Shown: one piece after another, positions 51,824-62,145 of the stretch
How the letters are laid out: each line of letters opens with the position of its first letter
Position numbering within the stretch: the stretch's first letter is position 1
NCBI RefSeq assembly: GCF_018687895.1
Contig: NZ_CP061307.1
Span: forward strand, 620,001-684,000
Reading direction: 5' to 3'
DNA length: 64,000 nucleotides
Origin: Polynucleobacter sp. JS-JIR-II-50
Lineage (GTDB): Bacteria; Pseudomonadota; Gammaproteobacteria; Burkholderiales; Burkholderiaceae
Position numbers and translations under genes: made by a program
The notes under the pieces: generated by a model
What the model was told of the DNA's origin: nothing
The model's input: the letters and a program-made list of their open reading frames with translations, nothing else
Database searches by the model: none

Positions 51824-52408
51824 ATGAAAATGAAGACCATCCATTTATCCGCCATCATTTTGTCAGTAGCTACTTTGGCTGCATGCTCAGGACCGCAGGT
51901 TCGTTATGGTGATGCTAAGGCGGTAGAGACCGTTAATGCGAACTATGGATCAACTGATCTACAGATGATTGCCGAGGCCATGACAAGATCACTGCTCCAG
52001 TCTAAGGCTATCTCTGGAAGCAAAGATGCCCCTATTGTGACGCTTGCAGATGTGAAGAATAAAACTTCTGAATATATCGATACGCGTGTAATTACCGATA
52101 AGATCCGCACGCAGTTAATGAAGAGTGGTCAAGTGCGATTTGCAGTGAGCGTTTCTGAAATGCAAAATCAGACCGAAGAACTCAAGCGTCAGAATCAGTC
52201 AGGTTTATATAAAAACAGCACGATTGCCAAGACCGGCAATATGCAGGGCGCTCAATATCGTATCGAAGGATCGATTGCTTCTATTGTCAAAAACACCAAG
52301 GATGTGAAAGACGTTTATTACGTATTTAATCTGAATCTCATTAACAATGAATCTGGTTTGCTCGAGTGGGCTGATGAAAAAGAGATTCGTAAGACTGCTA
52401 CGCGCTAA
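51824..52408 (+). CDS. lpoB: Penicillin-binding protein activator LpoB
   Basis: The 194-residue lipoprotein (lipobox L-A-A-C-S) has the LpoB features S-T-D-L-Q-M-I-A-E-A-M-T-R-S-L-L, V-T-L-A-D-V-K-N-K-T-S-E-Y-I-D-T-R and a central Y-R-I-E-G-S-I-A-S-I. LpoB activates PBP1b from the outer membrane in E. coli. The linker before the folded domain is short. An AGGA site precedes ATG 51824. It is the third gene of the lipoprotein cluster. Confidence 0.85.
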   Translation: MKMKTIHLSAIILSVATLAACSGPQVRYGDAKAVETVNANYGSTDLQMIAEAMTRSLLQSKAISGSKDAPIVTLADVKNKTSEYIDTRVITDKIRTQLMKSGQVRFAVSVSEMQNQTEELKRQNQSGLYKNSTIAKTGNMQGAQYRIEGSIASIVKNTKDVKDVYYVFNLNLINNESGLLEWADEKEIRKTATR

Positions 52409-52443
52409 TACGCAACTCAACACCATAAAGAATTGAGCAATAC

Positions 52444-53481
52444 ATGAAAAAAATATTATTAGCTTGTACGGGGGTGAGTCTGGTTTTTTTGGCTGGCTGC
52501 GCTAGCAAGCCGCCTGCTCCCATGGAATCTGCGTATATTGGCCAAGTGCCAGCAGACCCACCCAAAAATCCCGTCATCAGTGCTGAGGCTTTAAAGACCG
52601 ATTCCAAGTCAATTGCAGTCACGGATATCTACTTTAAGAAAGAAGGAAAAAACTTAACGTTTGTCGAAGAAACCAGAACGACAACAGATAACAACATTTC
52701 CTCTACGATTGTGCCCAAGACTATTGAGGTAGATGCGGATAAAGCCAATTCGTCCGCCATTACTGGCGGGACAAATTCATCTGCGTTCCCAGTGAAGTTC
52801 ACTAATTTGGCCGACCCTAAGACTACCAGTCCAGGTGAAGCGACAGCCCCTGTGACGGATACAACAGCTCCAAGTAACAGCTCTTCAAGTGCTAATACCC
52901 AAAGCATGAAGAAGTCGGGATATCAAGCCAATAATGAGTATGGAGAATTGCGTTACTTGGCCAATCCCATTCGTGGCCTGTTGATTAAGTCTGGCTATAA
53001 AGTGGTTCAAGCCAAGGCTACCGTAGCCACCCCTAATCAAGGCGATGAGTACTTTGATATTGTTAAGCGGATCAAGGCTGGCGATTTCGGTGATGCAGAC
53101 TATGTTTTATATGGTGTGTTGGCTGAAGTTTCCAGTACGGATAACGTATCTGATATTCCTGGAACCAAATCTACCTCACAACAGATGACGCTTGAGGTAA
53201 CGGTGGACTTTAATATTGTTGATACCAAGACAACGCAAATAGTTGCATCATTTGTAGCTTCTGGTGAAGGTAAGGATGTTCAAATTGATGGCAGGGATAC
53301 TGGATATAAACCAAGTAATGCAAAGCTAATGAAGTTGGCTTCATTGGATTTAGCCGAAGATGTACGCAAGCATCTGGCTGATCAAAACTTTATTACTAAC
53401 AACCCTGGTTCGGCAGGGCAGTTGCGTAATCTCAAAACCCGTTTAAATGACGATGCTTCTACTTTGAAGGTTTATAAGTAA
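52444..53481 (+). CDS. CsgG/LpoB-like lipoprotein with a long Ser/Thr-rich insert
   Basis: The 345-residue lipoprotein (lipobox L-A-G-C-A) has a folded C-terminal region (about 160-320), with G-D-A-D-Y-V-L-Y-G-V-L-A-E-V and A-S-L-D-L-A-E-D-V-R-K-H-L, similar to the LpoB/CsgG-type fold, and a preceding disordered Thr/Ser/Asn/Pro insert (about 100-155). Thus it looks like an additional paralogous module to LpoB in the cluster. Its role is unknown. Confidence 0.62.
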   Translation: MKKILLACTGVSLVFLAGCASKPPAPMESAYIGQVPADPPKNPVISAEALKTDSKSIAVTDIYFKKEGKNLTFVEETRTTTDNNISSTIVPKTIEVDADKANSSAITGGTNSSAFPVKFTNLADPKTTSPGEATAPVTDTTAPSNSSSSANTQSMKKSGYQANNEYGELRYLANPIRGLLIKSGYKVVQAKATVATPNQGDEYFDIVKRIKAGDFGDADYVLYGVLAEVSSTDNVSDIPGTKSTSQQMTLEVTVDFNIVDTKTTQIVASFVASGEGKDVQIDGRDTGYKPSNAKLMKLASLDLAEDVRKHLADQNFITNNPGSAGQLRNLKTRLNDDASTLKVYK

Positions 53482-53501
53482 GAGACTCAAAGTAGTTTGC
53501 C

Positions 53502-54893
53502 TTAAACCTGTACCGGCGGATGCGTCTTCTGATAGCGCTCCGCCGTTCTTCTAAAGAGATAGAGCAAAAAGCACGCAGCTAAGCCCAGACTTAAGCTGTT
53601 GCCAGCCCAAAAGCCATTGGCGCCTTGTAGGAATGTCGGTGTATTACCAAATACATTAAAACCCATGAGGTAGCCACCACCAAGGCCTACGCCCCAAAGT
53701 GAGCCTGCATAAATCACCATCGGTAAAAAAGCAATGCGATAGGCCCGCAGAATAAATGCTGCGGTAACTTGAAGGGCATCAAATACTTGATAGAAGGCTA
53801 TAAATAAGAAGAGGGGGATAGAGAACACCTTCACCTCTGCTGGTGGATCGTATAAGTCCAGCAACTGAATCCTGAAAATCCAAACTGCGATACCAATAGT
53901 GATGCACAGCGTAGTGGTAAAAAAGACGGATGACCAACCGATCTCTTCGGCACGCTCAGGCTTGTTGGCACCAATAGATTGCGACACTAAGGTCATGGTC
54001 GCAATGGAGAGAGATAGTGGCACCATGTAGATGACAGTTCCCATATTGGCTACGATTTGATGGCCCGCTAATGCGGTAGTTCCAAGGCGGGCAATAAATA
54101 GGGACATAAACGTGAAAGAGGTTACTTCAATCAGATAGCTAAAGCCAATGGGTGCACCAAGCTTTAATAATGTCCAGATACGACGCCAATCTGGCAGGCT
54201 GAAGCGGGCAAAGATCTTAAAAGGTTTATAAAAGCGATCAAATACAACAAAGCCTAGAGTCATGAGTAGCCAAGACCAGTTAATGATGACAGTAGCTACA
54301 GCGCAGCCTGGCCCACCCATACCCTCTATGCCTAAGCCCCCATAAATGAAGAGTAGGTTTAGGGGCAGCTTGAGTGCCAGGCCAATAATTTGCACAACAG
54401 TAATAACGGTAGGGCGAGACACTGCATTGTGCAGTGCCATCAATACGCGCATGGCCATGCTCGCTGGTAAGCCGATTGCCAGGATGCTGAGATATAACTT
54501 CGCTTTACCTTCAATAGCGTCATTAACTCGCGATATGGCCAGCAAGTGATCTGCATTGAGGAGAATGAAACAGCCCAAAATAGTGAGACCTAAAGCAAGC
54601 CAAGCCGCTTGCCGCACCTCTTCACCGATTTCTGAAAAACGCTTTGCGCCAAAGAGTTGCCCTGCGATTGGTGCAAGAGCCGAGATCACTCCGGTGAGTC
54701 CTACATAAATACTGATGAAGATGGCAGATGCCATTGCCAGTGCCGCTAAATCATCGGCTGAATAACGCGCCGTCATAGCGGTATCGAGCACGCCAAATGC
54801 GATTACAGCAAGCTGACCAACTAATAGTGGCCCAGCTAGTTTTAGTAAAGATGGGATGTCCTCGCGAAGGCGCGATAGTTTAAAGTGCAGCAC
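53502..54893 (-). CDS. MATE family efflux transporter (NorM-like)
   Basis: The 463-residue protein has about twelve helices in two pseudo-repeats and the NorM-like openings A-G-P-L-L-V-G-Q-L-A and L-G-T-T-A-L-A-G-H-Q-I-V-A-N. MATE proteins export cationic drugs or metabolites with Na+ or H+. The start is GTG 54893, whose GGAAT site lies in the end of the glycosyltransferase gene, so both are in one operon. Confidence 0.88.
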   Translation of the reverse strand: MLHFKLSRLREDIPSLLKLAGPLLVGQLAVIAFGVLDTAMTARYSADDLAALAMASAIFISIYVGLTGVISALAPIAGQLFGAKRFSEIGEEVRQAAWLALGLTILGCFILLNADHLLAISRVNDAIEGKAKLYLSILAIGLPASMAMRVLMALHNAVSRPTVITVVQIIGLALKLPLNLLFIYGGLGIEGMGGPGCAVATVIINWSWLLMTLGFVVFDRFYKPFKIFARFSLPDWRRIWTLLKLGAPIGFSYLIEVTSFTFMSLFIARLGTTALAGHQIVANMGTVIYMVPLSLSIATMTLVSQSIGANKPERAEEIGWSSVFFTTTLCITIGIAVWIFRIQLLDLYDPPAEVKVFSIPLFLFIAFYQVFDALQVTAAFILRAYRIAFLPMVIYAGSLWGVGLGGGYLMGFNVFGNTPTFLQGANGFWAGNSLSLGLAACFLLYLFRRTAERYQKTHPPVQV

Positions 54894-54896
54894 GAT

Positions 54897-56615
54897 TTAT
54901 TCCGGAATAACTTCGTATAGGCGCAGGCGTTCGTCACGGTCGGCAGCACGACGATCTTCCCAAAGCAGTGTGAGCTTTTTATTATTCAGTTGCGCGTACG
55001 CCTTTGCTTCGGATTGGCTATGGGTCAGCATCCATGGGCAATTCGGATCATCGCGTAAGTTCAGCTTGGAGAAGTATTCAAAAGAGGCGAGCTGTGCAGG
55101 GCCTAAGTTACTAGTGTCAATGCAGCCGCCACCAGTGGGGATTACTTGCGCCAATCGTGCAGAAACTTGACGATAGGTTTTAGCATAGTTAATGGTTGGT
55201 AGCCATAAAGACATCAGCAGAACCCACATCAAAGTAGTCCCTGATGCTGAGATGATGAGGCAGCGCCAAATTTCTTTTGGGGCTCGAGAAGTTCTCCAGC
55301 GAACTACTGCAAGCCATACGCCTGTAGTAGCGAGAGCCACGATAAAGGCTAAGACGTTAAATTGACCTGAAAATCCAGGAAGTAGGCGTGCAATATTGGC
55401 GGCTGTAGATTCTGGATAGCCAGTGACTTTTGCTAGCCAAATAATCCAAATAGCCAGAGCGATCAGCGTAAAGCTGAACATTGCAAACCAATCAATGAAG
55501 CTGATGACGCTCCGCTTAAGAATGGGCAAGCTAAATGCGGCAATGATCGCAAGACTTGGAATTAAGATCATTAAGTCATGTTCGTTAGCCTCGAGGCGGA
55601 ACAGAACATAAATTAAGCTACCAATGAATAAGCTTAGAGGAATGCAAAGATGTGGTGCGCGCCATGCGCCGGATTCTTTAATGCGCCCCCAGTGAGCAAG
55701 AGAAACGATTGCGAGTGGCCAGACAGGCCACGCGTAAGCCCAGAAGTTCACACTCAAGAAACCCAGTGAATCGATCGAGGGGGTGGCGCGCATTTCCGGT
55801 ACATTGCGCCAGCCTTCTTCAGCGATGTGACGCCATTGCACTGGCAGATCGGCTAAATACCAAATCAGAGGCCAAATAGCAAAACCAATTAAACCTAAAA
55901 CGGTACTAGTAAGTGTCCAACGAAAGCGCAACTTTGCATTACTAGCAATGACCGCAATGATGGTCGAAGTAACAATGATTAAGCTGAGTGTGAGATTGCT
56001 CGAGAGGGCGACGATGACAATACCAAGGCCAGTCCACAAACCACCTTGCCAAGGTTTATCTAAGCCGCGCACCGTACCGTAAAGAACAATGCTAATACCC
56101 ATTAACTGCGCCATCATTGGCGTTGTTTCATGAGCGCGTTGCGCTAGACCTACGCACGCTAAGAAAATGAGCAGTGCACCATCAGCTAAGGTCATGCCGT
56201 AGCTCTTTAAATCTGGCTGACCACCAACAGCAAGTGCCATCGGCTGCACTTCACGACGACGACCTAATAAATAAGTGGCATACCAAATTGCTAGTGCAGC
56301 AGAGAAGAAGCAGATGGCTGCGTATAAGCGTGCAGCATTAGCGGCGCCAATGAATGGACCAAACCACTCAATGAGTGTGGCACCCATCCAATAAGGCAAG
56401 GGCGCGCCCAGAGAGATGTCGCGTCCAGCTAAGTGGGGCACCATCCAGTCTAAGGAGTTGCCGCGAAAGAGTGTCCACATGCCACCAAACCCAATGGCAT
56501 CCTCATTCTTCCAGGGGTCCCGAAAGAAGAGGCCGGCGAAACCATAAACTAAGGTCAGCGCAAAAATAATAATGCGCGGAATAGATTTAGTGGCGGCGGC
56601 AGTAAGTTTGACCAT
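54897..56615 (-). CDS. GT39/ArnT-like integral membrane glycosyltransferase
   Basis: The 572-residue protein has many helices and, after the first, the catalytic-type loop F-F-R-D-P-W-K-N-E-D-A-I-G-F-G-G with acidic residues, as in GT-C/GT39 enzymes such as ArnT that use polyprenyl-linked sugars. The large C-terminal soluble segment follows the last helix (about residue 480). The acceptor and sugar are not known. It precedes MATE with a 3-base gap. Confidence 0.78.
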   Translation of the reverse strand: MVKLTAAATKSIPRIIIFALTLVYGFAGLFFRDPWKNEDAIGFGGMWTLFRGNSLDWMVPHLAGRDISLGAPLPYWMGATLIEWFGPFIGAANAARLYAAICFFSAALAIWYATYLLGRRREVQPMALAVGGQPDLKSYGMTLADGALLIFLACVGLAQRAHETTPMMAQLMGISIVLYGTVRGLDKPWQGGLWTGLGIVIVALSSNLTLSLIIVTSTIIAVIASNAKLRFRWTLTSTVLGLIGFAIWPLIWYLADLPVQWRHIAEEGWRNVPEMRATPSIDSLGFLSVNFWAYAWPVWPLAIVSLAHWGRIKESGAWRAPHLCIPLSLFIGSLIYVLFRLEANEHDLMILIPSLAIIAAFSLPILKRSVISFIDWFAMFSFTLIALAIWIIWLAKVTGYPESTAANIARLLPGFSGQFNVLAFIVALATTGVWLAVVRWRTSRAPKEIWRCLIISASGTTLMWVLLMSLWLPTINYAKTYRQVSARLAQVIPTGGGCIDTSNLGPAQLASFEYFSKLNLRDDPNCPWMLTHSQSEAKAYAQLNNKKLTLLWEDRRAADRDERLRLYEVIPE

Positions 56616-56635
56616 GTGTGAAGTTCAAAATAAAA

Positions 56636-56655
56636 AAGGCAGCAAACGCTGCCTT
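56636..56655 (-). terminator. Terminator after rpmE2
   Basis: AAGGCAGC (56636-56643) and GCTGCCTT (56648-56655) form a perfect hairpin around AAAC, followed on the minus strand by a T run (56637-56632). It ends rpmE2 and lies 20 bases before the glycosyltransferase start. Confidence 0.88.
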
Positions 56656-56704
56656 GATTATCTCGCAGAGCAGGTATTTAACATACCCCGCGAATAGAAG
56701 TGGT

Positions 56705-57052
56705 TTAAGCCTTCTTCTTAGCTGGCTTTTCAGCAGCTTTAGCTTCTGCAGCAGCAGCTTTTTTCTCAGCTGTTTTAGCAGCGCCATCACCGGTAGCTTT
56801 GGCAACAGCTTTAGTACCGAATTTCTGACGGAATTTCTCAACACGACCAGCGGTATCCATAATTTTCTGGGTACCAGTGTAGAAAGGGTGTGATTCAGAT
56901 GAAGTCTCGATCTTGGCTAATGGATATTCATTGCCATCTTCCCACTTGATTGTCTCTCTAGTAGACATAGTGGAGCGAGTCTTGAAGCTGAAGTTATTGG
57001 AAACGTCTACAAAGACGATTTCACGATATTCGGGGTGAATGCCAGGTTTCAT
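56705..57052 (-). CDS. rpmE2: 50S ribosomal protein L31, type B, with a basic tail
   Basis: The 115-residue protein starts [20 protein letters not shown], has no zinc-binding cysteines (type B), and the [15 protein letters not shown] motif region. After about residue 86 comes an Ala/Lys/Glu-rich extension ending K-P-A-K-K-K-A. Normal type B L31 proteins are about 80-90 residues. Strong hairpins flank the gene on both sides, consistent with an independent unit. Confidence 0.92.
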   Translation of the reverse strand: MKPGIHPEYREIVFVDVSNNFSFKTRSTMSTRETIKWEDGNEYPLAKIETSSESHPFYTGTQKIMDTAGRVEKFRQKFGTKAVAKATGDGAAKTAEKKAAAAEAKAAEKPAKKKA

Positions 57053-57174
57053 GTTGAGTCCTATGAGCGGGGAGCCGTTTGAGCCAAATTGGCTGAAATA
57101 CTTTCCCAGGTTTTAAAAGCGGTAAAGGCGAAATTATGCCATGAAATCAATAACAAAGCGCTGTTTTGGTGTGC

Positions 57175-57200
57175 AAAAGGGGCTAAAACAGCCCCTTTTT
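57175..57200. terminator. Terminator after rho
   Basis: AAAAGGGGCT (57175-57184) pairs with AGCCCCTTTT (57190-57199) around AAAAC. It lies 31 bases beyond the rho stop on the minus strand. Confidence 0.9.
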
Positions 57201-57230
57201 ACCTTTAAATAGCCCCTGAGGGTATCTAAG

Positions 57231-58493
57231 TTAGCCTCCGCGACGCATTAAGTCGAAGAATTCACCATTATTTTTGGTCGATTTGAGCTTATCCACGATG
57301 AAGTTCATCGCTTCGATATCGTCCATATCAGCCAGCAATTTACGCAATACCCAGATCTTCTGGAGGTTCTCAGCTTTAACCAAGAGCTCCTCACGGCGGG
57401 TGCCAGACTTGTTGAGGTTAATCGATGGATAAACACGACGCTCAGCCAAACGACGCTCAAGATGAACTTCCATATTGCCAGTGCCCTTGAACTCCTCATA
57501 GATGAGGTCATCCATGCGGCTACCAGTTTCAATCAGAGCCGTTGCGATGATCGTCAATGAGCCACCTTCTTCAATATTACGGGCGGCACCAAAGAAACGT
57601 TTTGGACGTTGCAATGCATTGGCATCCACACCACCAGAGAGTACTTTGCCCGATGAAGGAACCACAGTGTTGTATGCGCGCGCAAGACGAGTAATCGAAT
57701 CAAGCAAGATGATCACATCTTTACCCATCTCAACCAAGCGCTTGGCTTTTTCAATCACCATCTCGGCGACTTGAACGTGACGTACTGCTGGCTCATCAAA
57801 GGTAGAGGCAACGACTTCACCGCGAACGGAGCGTTGCATCTCAGTTACTTCTTCAGGGCGCTCGTCAACGAGCAATACGATCAAGATTGCTTCGGGATTA
57901 TTGGCAGCAATCGCGTGAGCAATATGCTGCATCATCACGGTCTTACCTGATTTTGGTGAGGCCACGATCAAGCCACGTTGGCCGTAACCAATCGGGGAGA
58001 TCATGTCGATGATACGGCCAGTAAGGTTCTCTTCGGCCTTGATATCACGCTCTAAGCTGATCACGCGATTCGGGTGTAACGGCGTTAAGTTCTCGAACAT
58101 GATGCGGTTCTTGAGGGCTTCAGGAGCCAAACCGTTGATCTTGTCTACCTTTACCAAAGCAAAGTAACGCTCACCATCTTTAGGGGTGCGAACTTCACCT
58201 TCAACGCTGTCACCAGTGTGCAAGTTAAAACGACGAATCTGTGCGGGGGAGATATAAATATCGTCAGGAGAAGCCATGTAAGAGGCTTCAGGGGAGCGCA
58301 AGAAGCCAAAGCCGTCGGGCAGCACTTCCAAAGTGCCGTCACCGAAAACGGTTTCGCCAGCCTTCGCACGCTTTTTCAAAATGGCAAACATCAATTCTTG
58401 TTTGCGCATCCGTTGAGTATTTTCAATCTCCAAGCTAGCTGCCATTTCAAGCAGAGCGGATACGTGGAGGACTTTGAGTTCAGTTAATTGCAT
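57231..58493 (-). CDS. rho: Transcription termination factor Rho
   Basis: The 420-residue protein has the N-terminal RNA-binding domain with [10 protein letters not shown] and D-D-I-Y-I-S-P, then the ATPase core with Walker A S-P-K-S-G-K-T (near residue 180), [11 protein letters not shown] and [11 protein letters not shown]. Length equals E. coli Rho (419). The 248-base region upstream to trxA is T-rich on the coding strand and could hold a leader for autoregulation; no specific site is claimed. Confidence 0.96.
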   Translation of the reverse strand: MQLTELKVLHVSALLEMAASLEIENTQRMRKQELMFAILKKRAKAGETVFGDGTLEVLPDGFGFLRSPEASYMASPDDIYISPAQIRRFNLHTGDSVEGEVRTPKDGERYFALVKVDKINGLAPEALKNRIMFENLTPLHPNRVISLERDIKAEENLTGRIIDMISPIGYGQRGLIVASPKSGKTVMMQHIAHAIAANNPEAILIVLLVDERPEEVTEMQRSVRGEVVASTFDEPAVRHVQVAEMVIEKAKRLVEMGKDVIILLDSITRLARAYNTVVPSSGKVLSGGVDANALQRPKRFFGAARNIEEGGSLTIIATALIETGSRMDDLIYEEFKGTGNMEVHLERRLAERRVYPSINLNKSGTRREELLVKAENLQKIWVLRKLLADMDDIEAMNFIVDKLKSTKNNGEFFDLMRRGG

Positions 58494-58703
58494 GTGGTTC
58501 TCGGGTGTTGAGGAATTTGAATTTGGGAATTTGTTTTGAGGTATCGCTGCGCTGATTTAGATCACGCAGATGTGGAAAAACAGAATTTTGGAATTTGCTA
58601 AAAGAAGGGGGAGGTAAATTGCTGAAAATCGGAGCACTGATTAGTGCGTTTGAGTAATACTACACCAAAAAATGGGTGTGACAAGCGTTTAAAGCGGTAA
58701 AAG

Positions 58704-58730
58704 CCACAGGCTCAGCTGGTGAACCTGTGG
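58704..58730 (-). terminator. Terminator-like hairpin after trxA
   Basis: CCACAGG (58704-58710) pairs with CCTGTGG (58724-58730), with inner pairing TCA/TGA, followed on the minus strand by CTTTTAC. The T tract is short, so it is weaker than the others. Confidence 0.65.
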
Positions 58731-58741
58731 TCTGCGACTAT

Positions 58742-59068
58742 TTACAGATGACTATCAATAAATGCAGTCAACTGGGATTTAGCCAAGGCGCCTACTTTTT
58801 GAGCAGCCACGGTGCCATTTTTGAAGAGAATTAGGGTAGGAATGCCGCGAATATTGAACTGGGCAGGTACGCCTTGGTTCTCATCTACGTTCATTTTTGC
58901 GATCTGTATCTTGTCGCCATACTCGCCAGCGAGCTCTTCCAAGATCGGACCAATCATTTTGCAAGGACCGCACCACTCAGCCCAGAAGTCGAGCAGAACA
59001 GGTTTATCGGACTTGAGGACGTCTTGTTCGAAAGAGGCGTCAGTTACATATTTAATGCCGGCACTCAT
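58742..59068 (-). CDS. trxA: Thioredoxin
   Basis: The 108-residue protein is a standard thioredoxin with active site C33/C36 in [10 protein letters not shown] and the cis-proline loop R-G-I-P-T-L-I-L-F. It keeps cytoplasmic proteins reduced. It is upstream of rho on the same strand, as in many proteobacteria including E. coli. Confidence 0.96.
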   Translation of the reverse strand: MSAGIKYVTDASFEQDVLKSDKPVLLDFWAEWCGPCKMIGPILEELAGEYGDKIQIAKMNVDENQGVPAQFNIRGIPTLILFKNGTVAAQKVGALAKSQLTAFIDSHL

Positions 59069-59178
59069 GAAAATTCCTTATTTAGACTTATTTAGCGAGT
59101 TATTTAGTTATTGCGTTACAACGCTTATATTAGCAATAAGCGGAACGTTCTGCTCAAAATAGATAAATTACCCAATTA

Positions 59179-62145
59179 ATGTCCCAGCCGTTCCCCATTC
59201 TTTCTGACCAAAAGCAGCTACAGGCTTGGGCAATTACGCCCAATAGCCAAGCGCTTACCCAATTGGCAAAAGGCATCTGGGATTGTGCAGTGCAAACCAA
59301 TCAGCGCCCCCTAGTAGTTCTCAGTACTGCAGGACCATTAATCGGGGTTAGAGCAGCCCTTGAATTGAATCGACCCAAAGATCTTCCAATCAACATCGCA
59401 TTCTTACCTCAAGTGATCAGTTTTACGGATTGGTTAGAAGCCGCACCTGGCGCATGGAAGTTTCCGAAGAAGCAAAGTGATTTAGAGAGGTGGTTGGGGG
59501 TCTATGCCACTTTGCGCAAACACAAAGATCTGCAGTCATGGTTTAAAGCCGAAACAGAATCTGGTGCATGGGGTCTAGCGCAGGCAATCGTTGAAGCATG
59601 TGACACCTTATCAACTGCAGTGAGTCCACAACTGCAAAAACAGATTCATGAATTCATTCAAAATAATCGGAATGAGAAAAGTAATCTCGGCGAGATCTGT
59701 CTGAGTCAGGCGCAGGATTTGCTCGATAGTACTGTTGCTAAAGTCTACTCAGGAATGGCACGCAAGGTTGTTGATCAAGAGACTAAGGTCTTGCTCACAT
59801 TTTGGCGTTACACCGCGAGCGTGAGCGATCCAGCATTTCGTAATCAGTTTGCAATGGCGGCTCATCTTGAAGCTGCTAAGAAGGCAGATCCCGCAAGACC
59901 TCTGATATGGGTAGAGACTGCTGATCCGACTCCCATCGATCAAGAGATCATCGGAACTCTGCTGGCCGAGTATGCTCAACATGCACCTGTGGTAGAGGCA
60001 AGGATGAGTTGGAGTGATGTGGGCTTATGGGCAGAGACAATTGGTGCTAGTGATGCGCAGGCAGAGGCGCTCAGGAATGTTAGGCAAGCCCATAGCAAGG
60101 GTTGGCGCCTGATTGCAGCTAAACGCTTTGAAGAACTTGCGTGGGCTGCTGCCAAAACAATAGAGCAACATCTGATTGATGGCAAAACTCAGCTGGCGCT
60201 TGTTGCGCAAGATCGCTTGGTGGCCAGAAGGGTGCGCGCACTACTTTCAAGATTAGGCCCAGCACTCAACATTCGAGACGAAACTGGTTGGAAATTATCC
60301 ACTACGCGCGCTGCAGCTGCACTCAATAGTTGGTTAGAACTTATTAAAGCGCCAAAAGATGGGCCCAGTGCAAAAGTCTTGCTTGAGTTTTTGCAGAATC
60401 CTTTTTTAGATCTTGGAAGGATTTTGAATCGAGATGCAGAAGTCTGCATTGGACTCATTGCAGAGCTTGAAGATATCCTGGTAGGTAGCAAGGCAGAGTC
60501 CGGTTGGAAAACCTTTCACCTGGCCATAGAGGGCGCGCAAGAGAACGCAGCAAAAACATCTAGTGCTTTACCCGGTGCCGCATTATTTGAGTTATTACAG
60601 TTTGTCAGAGAGCGCCATCATGAGTGGTTAACACTCAAGGTGGATTGCAGTAAAGCGTATGCTCACCTGCAGGCCAATCTCCAGACAACTGGCATGGTTC
60701 AAAGCCTTGAGAAAGATTCAGCTGGCAAGCAATTGCTAGATGTCCTCAAGACATTTGATTTAAGTAAGACGCAGTATCAGGAGGCGCCTATTCGCTTGAG
60801 TGAGTGGCTTAGTTTGCTTAAAACCGTCATTGAGGGTGCTAGTTATCAAGAGGCTGGCAAAGAGGCTAAAGCGACGCTGAGTATTTTGCCGTTGAGTTCT
60901 ACACGTATGCGTGACTTCGAAGCGGTGGTTGTAGTGGGTTGCGATGAACAACATTTACCAGCATATTCCGAGCCACCATTATTTTTTTCAGATGCGCTTA
61001 ATCAGCTATTAAAGACCTCGACGATAGCAATGCAGTTTGTACAGCAGGCTAGGGATCTCTCGCAGCTACTGGTGTCGTGCACCAATGTCGATTTACTTTG
61101 GCAAAGTAAAAGCAATAATGGGGAGCCGCTGAGACCTTCCGCTTGGATACAGCGTTTACAAAATCAAATTGAGTGGGAAGCGAAAACAACTCAATTGAGC
61201 AAGCGCTTTTTTGAAGCTGCACCAATGAAGATGGCGGTTGCGCATTTTGAAGAAGATCTACCCATGCCGCTATCGATGAGTCCCAGCGCTTATAAGGCTC
61301 TGCGGGATTGCCCATATCGCTATTACGTCCGCAGCCTGCTAGGTTTACGCAAGAACAAAGAGTTTGATGAGGGCTTTGACGCTTCGTTGGCGGGACAGAC
61401 ATTGCATAAACTGCTCAAGCGTTTCTATCAAGCACTCAAAACCCAAGAGCACACCAATCCCGCTCTAAATACCAATTCAGATCAAAGACGTGCTTGGATG
61501 GAAAAAGTCTTAAGCGTTTATTCAGAGCAAGCGTTTGCTTCTTTGATTGAGGGCGATGCAAGAGTGATGGGTGCTTTAAGGGATTGGCAAAAACAAATTC
61601 CTAGTTTTGTAGATTGGCAGTTGCAACGTGAGTTAGCGGGTTGGCAATATTTCGATGGCGAAGTCAAAGTTGGCTTTGATTTGCCATTTAAGGATATAGA
61701 TGGCAATCCTAAGATCATTCGTATTGAGGGTTATGCCGATCGTTATGACATCAATGTAGATAACAACAAGCTTGCCTCAGTGATTGACTATAAAAATCAA
61801 CGTTTTGAGAGAGTCAAAGTTAGGGCCGAGCATATTCTGGATGACCCACAGCTATTAATCTACGCACGGGCCGCCAATGAAGGTCAAGAAAGTCATAAGC
61901 TGACTGGACATCAGGTTCAGCAAGCCGAATGGGTGGCCTTGAAGGCGGATATCTCTAAAGGCGAGCAAAAAGCACTGCGCAGCCAAGAGGTGGTTGATAT
62001 GCCAGAAATGATGCAACAGTTTTCCGAGCAAATTACAGAAGATGTAGAGCAGCTTTGGGCTAAAAAGCCCATGCAAGCATTCGCTCCTGAAGGGGTATGC
62101 CAATACTGCGAAGCAAGAGGCATTTGCAGGAAGGGGATTTGGTGA
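59179..62145 (+). CDS. AddB-like Fe-S nuclease (TIGR03623-type DNA repair protein)
   Basis: The 988-residue protein has a degenerate helicase-like N-terminal part and a C-terminal PD-(D/E)XK nuclease (about 700-985): G-Q-T-L-H-K-L-L-K, R-I-E-G-Y-A-D-R-Y-D and the D-x-K in V-I-D-Y-K-N. Four cysteines, C711 in R-D-C-P-Y-R-Y-Y and C974/C977/C983 in C-Q-Y-C-E-A-R-G-I-C, match the AddB 4Fe-4S cluster ligands. It processes DNA double-strand breaks with the AddA-like helicase that overlaps it by four bases. Confidence 0.85.
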   Translation: MSQPFPILSDQKQLQAWAITPNSQALTQLAKGIWDCAVQTNQRPLVVLSTAGPLIGVRAALELNRPKDLPINIAFLPQVISFTDWLEAAPGAWKFPKKQSDLERWLGVYATLRKHKDLQSWFKAETESGAWGLAQAIVEACDTLSTAVSPQLQKQIHEFIQNNRNEKSNLGEICLSQAQDLLDSTVAKVYSGMARKVVDQETKVLLTFWRYTASVSDPAFRNQFAMAAHLEAAKKADPARPLIWVETADPTPIDQEIIGTLLAEYAQHAPVVEARMSWSDVGLWAETIGASDAQAEALRNVRQAHSKGWRLIAAKRFEELAWAAAKTIEQHLIDGKTQLALVAQDRLVARRVRALLSRLGPALNIRDETGWKLSTTRAAAALNSWLELIKAPKDGPSAKVLLEFLQNPFLDLGRILNRDAEVCIGLIAELEDILVGSKAESGWKTFHLAIEGAQENAAKTSSALPGAALFELLQFVRERHHEWLTLKVDCSKAYAHLQANLQTTGMVQSLEKDSAGKQLLDVLKTFDLSKTQYQEAPIRLSEWLSLLKTVIEGASYQEAGKEAKATLSILPLSSTRMRDFEAVVVVGCDEQHLPAYSEPPLFFSDALNQLLKTSTIAMQFVQQARDLSQLLVSCTNVDLLWQSKSNNGEPLRPSAWIQRLQNQIEWEAKTTQLSKRFFEAAPMKMAVAHFEEDLPMPLSMSPSAYKALRDCPYRYYVRSLLGLRKNKEFDEGFDASLAGQTLHKLLKRFYQALKTQEHTNPALNTNSDQRRAWMEKVLSVYSEQAFASLIEGDARVMGALRDWQKQIPSFVDWQLQRELAGWQYFDGEVKVGFDLPFKDIDGNPKIIRIEGYADRYDINVDNNKLASVIDYKNQRFERVKVRAEHILDDPQLLIYARAANEGQESHKLTGHQVQQAEWVALKADISKGEQKALRSQEVVDMPEMMQQFSEQITEDVEQLWAKKPMQAFAPEGVCQYCEARGICRKGIW

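Noticed and set aside
56618..56893. Ser/Phe-rich open frame opposite rpmE2
   Set aside because: It mirrors the Ala/Lys-rich tail of L31 and is a composition shadow.
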